Shown here: in pieces, positions 59,533 through 64,000 of the stretch
Layout of the letters: every line of letters starts with the position of its first letter
Numbering within the stretch: the first letter of the stretch is position 1
From: Phycisphaeraceae bacterium
GTDB taxonomy: Bacteria > Planctomycetota > Phycisphaerae > Phycisphaerales > SM1A02
NCBI GenBank assembly: GCA_019636755.1
Contig: JAHBWZ010000001.1
Span: forward strand, 62,001-126,000
Length of the DNA: 64,000 bases
Direction of reading: 5' to 3'
The notes under the pieces: generated by a model
What the model was told of the DNA's origin: nothing
The model's input: only the letters and a program-made list of their open reading frames with translations
Databases searched by the model: none
Made by a program: the position numbers and the translations under genes

Positions 59533-60398
59533 TCCGCGGCCCGAGCCCGCCGCGCGCGACGGCCGCCCTTCTCCTGCTGCTCGGGGCCGGACCGTGGCTG
59601 CACGCCGCCGCGTCGGCGCAGGAGTCGACGAACGTGACCTCGGCGACGCTCCCGTCGCCGGGCGTCGCCGCCGTCCGCGTTCTCTGGCGGACGACGGTGT
59701 TCGATGATCCGCGCGCCGCCCCGTTCGCACTGAAGGGGCGCGAGCACGCCCTCGACACGCGGCTGGCCATCGGGCTGCTTCCCGAACTCAGCGCCGAGGC
59801 GCGACTGATCACGAGCGTCGATGACCTGGACGCGTCGGCGGCCATGCCGGCCGGGAGCGACCATGCGGGCCTTGCCGACCTGGAACTCTCCGTCAAGTGG
59901 CGCCTCTGGCGCCGCGATCCCGGCGCGGTGGACACGCAGCGTCTGGCCCTGATCGCCGGCACGGATCTCCCGACCGGCTCGCGTCGACTGGGTGGCGGCT
60001 CGTTCGATCCGTTTGCCGGCATCGCATTCACCGGCATCGCGGGGCGCTTCGGCGCCGGGTTCTTCGCCGGCTGGCAGTTCACAACCGGCGGCCATGACCG
60101 GCCGCGCCGGCCGGGCGAGACCACGGCCGACGTCTTCCGCCTGGATGCGAACGTGCTCTATCGCGTGTACCCGCAGACGTACACGAGCGAGCGCATCGGC
60201 GCGTGGTACGTCACGGCCGAGGTGCTCTCCACCTTCGAGACCAGCGGTGACGCCGAGGTCATGGTGCTGTCGGGCATTCTCTATGAGGGCCCGAAATGGG
60301 CGATGGAGTGCACGATCGGCCTGCCGGTGGTCAGGGACCTGTCGCGGCGGCCCGAGCGTGACGTGGTGATCACCGCCGGCGTCCGCGTGCTCTTCTGA
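59529..60398 (+). CDS. outer-membrane beta-barrel-like transporter protein
   Basis: 289 aa from GTG 59529, coupled to the HMA gene. A signal peptide (ALLLLLGAGPWLHAAASA) precedes alternating beta strands (ALDTRLAIGLLPELSAEARL, GLADLELSVKWRLWRRD, VLYRVYPQTY, VITAGVRVLF), ending in a C-terminal Phe typical of outer-membrane barrels. It resembles the MetA-pathway 'transporter' family often seen beside metal-resistance genes. The substrate is inferred from context only. Confidence 0.7.
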   Translation: MIRGPSPPRATAALLLLLGAGPWLHAAASAQESTNVTSATLPSPGVAAVRVLWRTTVFDDPRAAPFALKGREHALDTRLAIGLLPELSAEARLITSVDDLDASAAMPAGSDHAGLADLELSVKWRLWRRDPGAVDTQRLALIAGTDLPTGSRRLGGGSFDPFAGIAFTGIAGRFGAGFFAGWQFTTGGHDRPRRPGETTADVFRLDANVLYRVYPQTYTSERIGAWYVTAEVLSTFETSGDAEVMVLSGILYEGPKWAMECTIGLPVVRDLSRRPERDVVITAGVRVLF

Positions 60399-60437
60399 GC
60401 GCGGCGCGGGCCGTGCCCGACCGGTGACGGCGGCCGC

Positions 60438-61607
60438 TCACGTGCGCACCATGGTCCACTGCGCCAGCACGACCGGCATGAGGATCGCCACCGGCAGGAA
60501 GGTTCCCACGGCGGGCGGGATCCCGGGCAGGCTCATCGTCATGAAGAGCGCGCTCCCCGTCAGTGCCGGGATCGTGATCGCTGCGCACCGGATGCTCGCG
60601 GCAAGGAGGTCGGCGGGCTCACGGCGCAGGAACGTCGGCAGCGCCAGCCACATCACGAGCATGTTCACGATGACCGCGCTGAAGCGGCTGGCCCGGTGGC
60701 GCTCCAGCGCCGCGAGCACGCCCTGCTGCCCGGCGGCACCGGGTGTGCGGAGAATCTCCGCGATCTGGCGCAGGCTGAGCATGCCGGCGAAGGAACGGAA
60801 CCGACGGACCACCAGCACGCGCGGCGAGAGGTCGCTCTCGTACACGTCGATCGATGCACGGATCACCTCGCCCCCGCTCTCGCGCAGGGCGACGAGCGAC
60901 ACCGCCTCGCCGCCTTCCAGCCGCCACCGGCCCACGACGGTGCCGGCGGCGTCCGCGCCGGCGACCGCCGGCGGTTCCTCCCACCGCGCCCGGTCGGCGC
61001 TGATGCGGCGCAGCGTCCGGCCGCGCCCGTCCCGCTCGATGATCGTGGGAGACAGCATGACACCCTCGTCGGCGCGGAACGACGGACTCTGGAAGAGACT
61101 CTGCCGCCCGTCGCGCGAGAAACTGACCGGAAAGTCCCGGACCTCGCGCCGACCGATCTCGCCATGTCCGCGCAGCAGCAGCGGCGCGACCCGCGGGAGC
61201 ATGACCTCCTGGTTGACCAGCTGCACCAGGCTCAGCAGGAAGACTCCGATCACGAACGGCATCGCGATCCGCTGCATCGAGACGCCGGCCGAGAGGAGGG
61301 CCACGAGTTCCCGGGCGCGGTGCATGCGCGCCAGCGTGAATGCCGCGGCACCGATCGCGAGCATGCCGTGCAGGTACTGGTAGAACTGGAAGAGCCTGGG
61401 ACCCTCGAAGTCGGCGATCAGCCGCACCAGCATGCCCGCGCGGCGCACGGCGCCCGCGTCCTCCGGCATGGTCCGCCGCGCCGCCTCCAGGAAGTCATCC
61501 AGCGCGAGCACGATGTCGATCGTCGCCGCGAACAGGAACAGCAGCAGGAACAGCAGCAGGAAGTTCGAGAAGAAGCGTCCGAGGATGTACCGGTCGATCA
61601 GGGTCAT
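60438..61607 (-). CDS. lptG: LptF/LptG-family permease (second of pair)
   Basis: 389-aa inner-membrane protein with three N-terminal helices (FFSNFLLLFLLLFLFAATID onward), a periplasmic beta-jellyroll domain (about residues 140-260) and three C-terminal helices. The NxxxxLP-like turn (LVNQEVMLPRVAP) and ARELVALLSAGVSMQRI coupling helix are family features. It works with LptB and LptF in lipopolysaccharide transport. It starts 3 bp after the stop of the other permease gene. F versus G assignment is by order only. Confidence 0.82.
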   Translation of the reverse strand: MTLIDRYILGRFFSNFLLLFLLLFLFAATIDIVLALDDFLEAARRTMPEDAGAVRRAGMLVRLIADFEGPRLFQFYQYLHGMLAIGAAAFTLARMHRARELVALLSAGVSMQRIAMPFVIGVFLLSLVQLVNQEVMLPRVAPLLLRGHGEIGRREVRDFPVSFSRDGRQSLFQSPSFRADEGVMLSPTIIERDGRGRTLRRISADRARWEEPPAVAGADAAGTVVGRWRLEGGEAVSLVALRESGGEVIRASIDVYESDLSPRVLVVRRFRSFAGMLSLRQIAEILRTPGAAGQQGVLAALERHRASRFSAVIVNMLVMWLALPTFLRREPADLLAASIRCAAITIPALTGSALFMTMSLPGIPPAVGTFLPVAILMPVVLAQWTMVRT

Positions 61608-61610
61608 CGG

Positions 61611-63305
61611 TCAGTTGCGGCGCAGCCTCAGCCACGCGCCGGCCGTCACGAGGAGCGTGGCCGCATGGCCGGACCACATGAGCACGGCGCCGCCGACCGG
61701 CCGGCCGTCGCGCATGACCTGCTCACCGCCGGAGATCAGGATCAGGCTGAGGACGGCGGGCAGGAACGCGACGGCGTAGACCGCCAGCGCCGACCGCTGT
61801 CGAAGCAGCATGGCCAGGACCGCGCCGAGCAGCAGCAGCAGCGGCGCGGTCGCGGCGGTGGCGTGCCGGCGCGCCAGGCGGCCGTCGATCCGCCCGACCA
61901 GTCGGTCGACGCGCAGGTCGAGTTCATCGCGGAGCGCCGCGAGGCGGTCCTGATCCGCCTCCGGCAGGCGCGCCACCGCGGCGCGGAGCGCCTCGACGGA
62001 CAGGGCCGTCGGCGCATCGGCGTCCCGCGCGGCGCCCGGGTCCGCGGCCCAGTCGAGCGCCTCGAGTCGGAGGCTCGCGCGACGGTTGGCAACCTCGGGC
62101 GTCCGCAGGTCCGTCCACTCGCACGGCTCGAGCACCAGTGCGGAGCGCGGCGGGGCCTCGTCCGCCGGGGCGAGCCCCCGTCCCTGGCGCAGGCCGCCGA
62201 GGACGGGACCGAGTCCCTCGGGCTCGGATCGGACCAGGCGGACGACGCGCGAGCGGTAGCGGCGGATCGCCTCGGCGCCGCGGTACTCGACGACGACCAC
62301 GTCGGTGCCCGGCTCCGGCTCGAAGCGCCCGCGCCCGAATCCGGCGGCCTGCACCAGGAAGGTGGTCCCGTCGTCGCCTTCCCGCGTGAAGGTCACCGGG
62401 CCGCCCGTCGCCAGGGCGCGGTCCAGCGCCTCGCCGCGCGCCATGTCCTGCAGTTCCTGCGCCAGGAGCCGGCGGATCTCGTCCACGGCCGGAAACGGAT
62501 CCGGTCGCGCCCGAAGCGCCCGCAGTTCCGCCCCGGTCATCGAGCGCACATGCGTGTCCGCGGCGCGCGGGATGTGAAGCGCGGCCGCCTCCGGCCGCTC
62601 CACCCAGGCGAGCATGCCGTCGCCGGGCTTGTATGCCACGGCATCGGTCAGCCGGAGGTTCAGCGTCGTCCCGTGCGCGTCGCGCTCGACATCCAGGACG
62701 ACACGCTCCGCGGTGAGATCCGCCTCCACCCGCCCCGTCGCGTCGAGTCCCGCGACCGCGACGCGGAAGAGCACCAGCCTCGCCTCCGCACCGCTCCCGG
62801 GCGGCGGGGCGGTTATGGCCATGTCATCGGCCCAGAGCAGCAGGTCACCGATCCGGACCGACTCTCCGGCCCCGATCGAGGTCTGGAAGAGCAGCAGGAT
62901 GTCCTTCTGAAGCAGATCCTCCAGCCGCTCGAGAAAGCGCGGGATCACCTGCTGGGTCAGCCCGGCCATCGCGACCAGCAGCAGGACCCCCAGCAGCAGG
63001 ACGGGACGCAGCAGCGTCCGATAGGCGATCCCGCACCCGGCCGCCGCGACCAGCTCGTTCTCGATCGCCATCCGGTGCATCGTCATGGTGGCGGAGAAGC
63101 CCGCCGCGAAGGGCAGCGCGAACTCGAGCATCGGCACCATCGCCATGCAGACATACCGGACCGTCTGCCCCACCGAGAAGAGGTCCTCCCGCGCCAGCGG
63201 CTTCAGCGCCGCGCCGAACGCGATCACCGTGACGAGGATCACCGTCGTCACGGCGCCCGTCCGAAGGAGGTCGAGGAGGATGGCCCGGGTCAGCAGCCGC
63301 GGCAT
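61611..63305 (-). CDS. lptF: LptF/LptG-family permease (first of pair), enlarged periplasmic region
   Basis: 564 aa from ATG 63305. Three N-terminal helices, the coupling helix IENELVAAAGCGIAYRTLL, a periplasmic domain (about residues 140-460) that is roughly 150-200 residues longer than usual, and three C-terminal helices. ATG 63305 is preferred to ATG 63314 because a CATAAT -10 box ends 7 nt before it and overlaps the other candidate. It is predicted to form the LPS-exporter permease with the next gene, which supports a Gram-negative envelope. Confidence 0.82.
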   Translation of the reverse strand: MPRLLTRAILLDLLRTGAVTTVILVTVIAFGAALKPLAREDLFSVGQTVRYVCMAMVPMLEFALPFAAGFSATMTMHRMAIENELVAAAGCGIAYRTLLRPVLLLGVLLLVAMAGLTQQVIPRFLERLEDLLQKDILLLFQTSIGAGESVRIGDLLLWADDMAITAPPPGSGAEARLVLFRVAVAGLDATGRVEADLTAERVVLDVERDAHGTTLNLRLTDAVAYKPGDGMLAWVERPEAAALHIPRAADTHVRSMTGAELRALRARPDPFPAVDEIRRLLAQELQDMARGEALDRALATGGPVTFTREGDDGTTFLVQAAGFGRGRFEPEPGTDVVVVEYRGAEAIRRYRSRVVRLVRSEPEGLGPVLGGLRQGRGLAPADEAPPRSALVLEPCEWTDLRTPEVANRRASLRLEALDWAADPGAARDADAPTALSVEALRAAVARLPEADQDRLAALRDELDLRVDRLVGRIDGRLARRHATAATAPLLLLLGAVLAMLLRQRSALAVYAVAFLPAVLSLILISGGEQVMRDGRPVGGAVLMWSGHAATLLVTAGAWLRLRRN

Positions 63306-63312
63306 CGGGCGC

Positions 63313-63318
63313 ATTATG
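63313..63318 (-). promoter_or_regulatory. putative -10 box (CATAAT), leaderless
   Basis: On the minus strand CATAAT is followed by GCGCCCG (7 nt) and ATG 63305. Confidence 0.5.
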
Positions 63319-63496
63319 GGCCAGCGGCACCGCCGCTGCCCGGAGTCCTCGCCGCCGTTCCCGGCGCGATCCCGGACGTTCACGGGGGAGGATCGGGTGA
63401 CCGCGCCGATCTGCGCCGGCGCGTCCGGGCGCGTCCGGGTCGATCGGGGCCGCGGATCGATGATCCCGGGCGGCGGCAATTCGATCGTTCACCGCC

Positions 63497-63949
63497 ATGC
63501 GTTGGCGGACGACCATCCATCATTCCCGGCGAGGGTTCACGCTCCTCGAAGCGCTCATGGCGAGCGCGATCCTCCTCGTCGCGGTCCTGGCCGTGACCGG
63601 CGCGGTCACGAGCGGACAGCAGCATGCGCTGGAGGCGCAGGAGCGCATCAACGGGGCCGTCGTCGCCGACGAACTTCTCGGACAGATCGTCTGCGGGGCC
63701 TACAGCGCGCTGCCGACGTGGCACGGCCACGTCCAGGAGGCAGGAACGCTGCGGGGCAGCAACGGTCACCTGCTCCCGCCGTCGCTGCAGAGGCTCTCGC
63801 GCGAATCGGCGGTCCACGACGAGACCATCTCCGTCGGTCCGCTCCAGGTGCGCATCCGCGGTCGGCGCGTCATCGCCATCGCCCGGGATGACGCCACGGG
63901 GCGCGTCCTGGCCCGCGTCGAGCGCTTCGTCCCGGAGCCGGCGCCATGA
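63497..63949 (+). CDS. prepilin-type protein (GspI/PilV-like)
   Basis: 150 aa. A short basic leader (MRWRTTIHHSRRG) is cut after Gly, giving the mature start FTLLEALMASAILLVAVLAV with Glu5. The rest is a small pseudopilin ectodomain (EAQERINGAVVADELLGQIV). The strong +5 Glu and the GspI/PilV-like region that follows point to a minor pseudopilin of a type II secretion or type IV pilus system. The stop overlaps the next prepilin start (ATGA). Confidence 0.85.
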   Translation: MRWRTTIHHSRRGFTLLEALMASAILLVAVLAVTGAVTSGQQHALEAQERINGAVVADELLGQIVCGAYSALPTWHGHVQEAGTLRGSNGHLLPPSLQRLSRESAVHDETISVGPLQVRIRGRRVIAIARDDATGRVLARVERFVPEPAP

Positions 63950-64000
63950 GAGACCGACGGCACCATCGCGGGCTGACGCTCATCGAGCTCATGATGGCCC
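63946..64000 (+). CDS. second prepilin-type protein (partial)
   Basis: Only the first 18 codons are in the window: MRDRRHHRGLTLIELMMA. This is a prepilin leader with cleavage after Gly and Glu5 in LTLIE; Leu replaces the usual Phe at +1. It starts inside the preceding stop codon (ATGA). Probably a GspJ-like minor pseudopilin. Confidence 0.8.
   Translation, partial: MRDRRHHRGLTLIELMMA

Noticed and set aside
60696-63596. 966-aa open frame on the plus strand
   Set aside because: Antisense of the two LptF/LptG-type permeases; rich in Arg, Gln and His with no domain. High GC keeps such frames open.

Overview
The window is a very GC-rich bacterial chromosome segment. It is most consistent with a planctomycete, perhaps a Phycisphaerae-like lineage. 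The evidence is dockerin-like calcium-loop repeats inside a giant RHS protein, several small membrane proteins with CxxC zinc ribbons, a CX4CH haem-like motif, prepilins beside LptF/LptG-type permeases, and a serine-recombinase module (HTH, ~87-aa protein, recombinase) of a kind I associate with planctomycetes. This assignment is inference from gene content; no 16S or marker phylogeny was possible.

Region 1 (1-24.8 kb) is core chromosome: an ornithine aminotransferase cut by the window edge, RNase III, ribosomal protein L34, shikimate kinase behind a PilZ protein, a divergent ketol-acid reductoisomerase, undecaprenyl-diphosphatase, a nucleotidyltransferase-like protein, a MauE/DoxX plus thioredoxin-lipoprotein pair, a sugar-phosphate-isomerase-like TIM barrel, a CX4CH protein, a coiled-coil lipoprotein, QueG, a PcrA/UvrD helicase, dCTP deaminase, the B12-dependent ribonucleotide reductase NrdJ and an isolated nuoA.

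Region 2 (25.2 to about 43.9 kb) is an accessory element anchored at the 3' end of tRNA-Pro(UGG) by a large serine recombinase. A compact leftward operon carries a secreted protein, a single-pass membrane protein, a GspD-like secretin, a GspE-like ATPase fused to an HTH domain, an 87-aa protein and the recombinase. Divergent from it is a 2655-aa RHS protein with a Cys-repeat/proline-rich N-terminus, a HINT autoprotease domain and a 74-aa C-terminal toxin-like tail. An overlapping putative immunity gene follows, then an SMC-like ATPase coupled to a HEAT/histidine-kinase-like protein. I read this as a polymorphic-toxin plus minimal secretion or defence island.

Region 3 (43.9-51.2 kb) holds a second, nested-looking event. 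A linear-amide C-N hydrolase gene on the minus strand is split by a 6.2-kb prophage remnant bounded by a 7-bp direct repeat (CGGGGAG), and joining the halves across the repeat restores the reading frame. The remnant carries an AT-richer Cys-rich secreted protein, a zinc-ribbon membrane protein, an HTH regulator, a protein of unknown function and a prohead-protease/capsid fusion. The capsid gene is joined by a deletion to a serine recombinase that has lost its catalytic domain, so the element looks unable to excise itself.

Region 4 (51.2-64 kb) returns to core-like genes: zinc-ribbon membrane proteins, a large secreted coiled-coil protein, a DUF486 protein, a Na/Pi cotransporter coupled to an RNA m5C methyltransferase, a probable metal-handling cluster (Cys-rich exported protein, HMA-domain lipoprotein, outer-membrane-like protein), a pair of LptF/LptG-type permeases and the start of a prepilin operon.

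A genome-scale signal runs through the core genes. About ten genes have a TAnnnT-type -10 hexamer ending only 6-11 nt before the start codon, which suggests widespread leaderless transcription. One of these genes seems to start with ATC.
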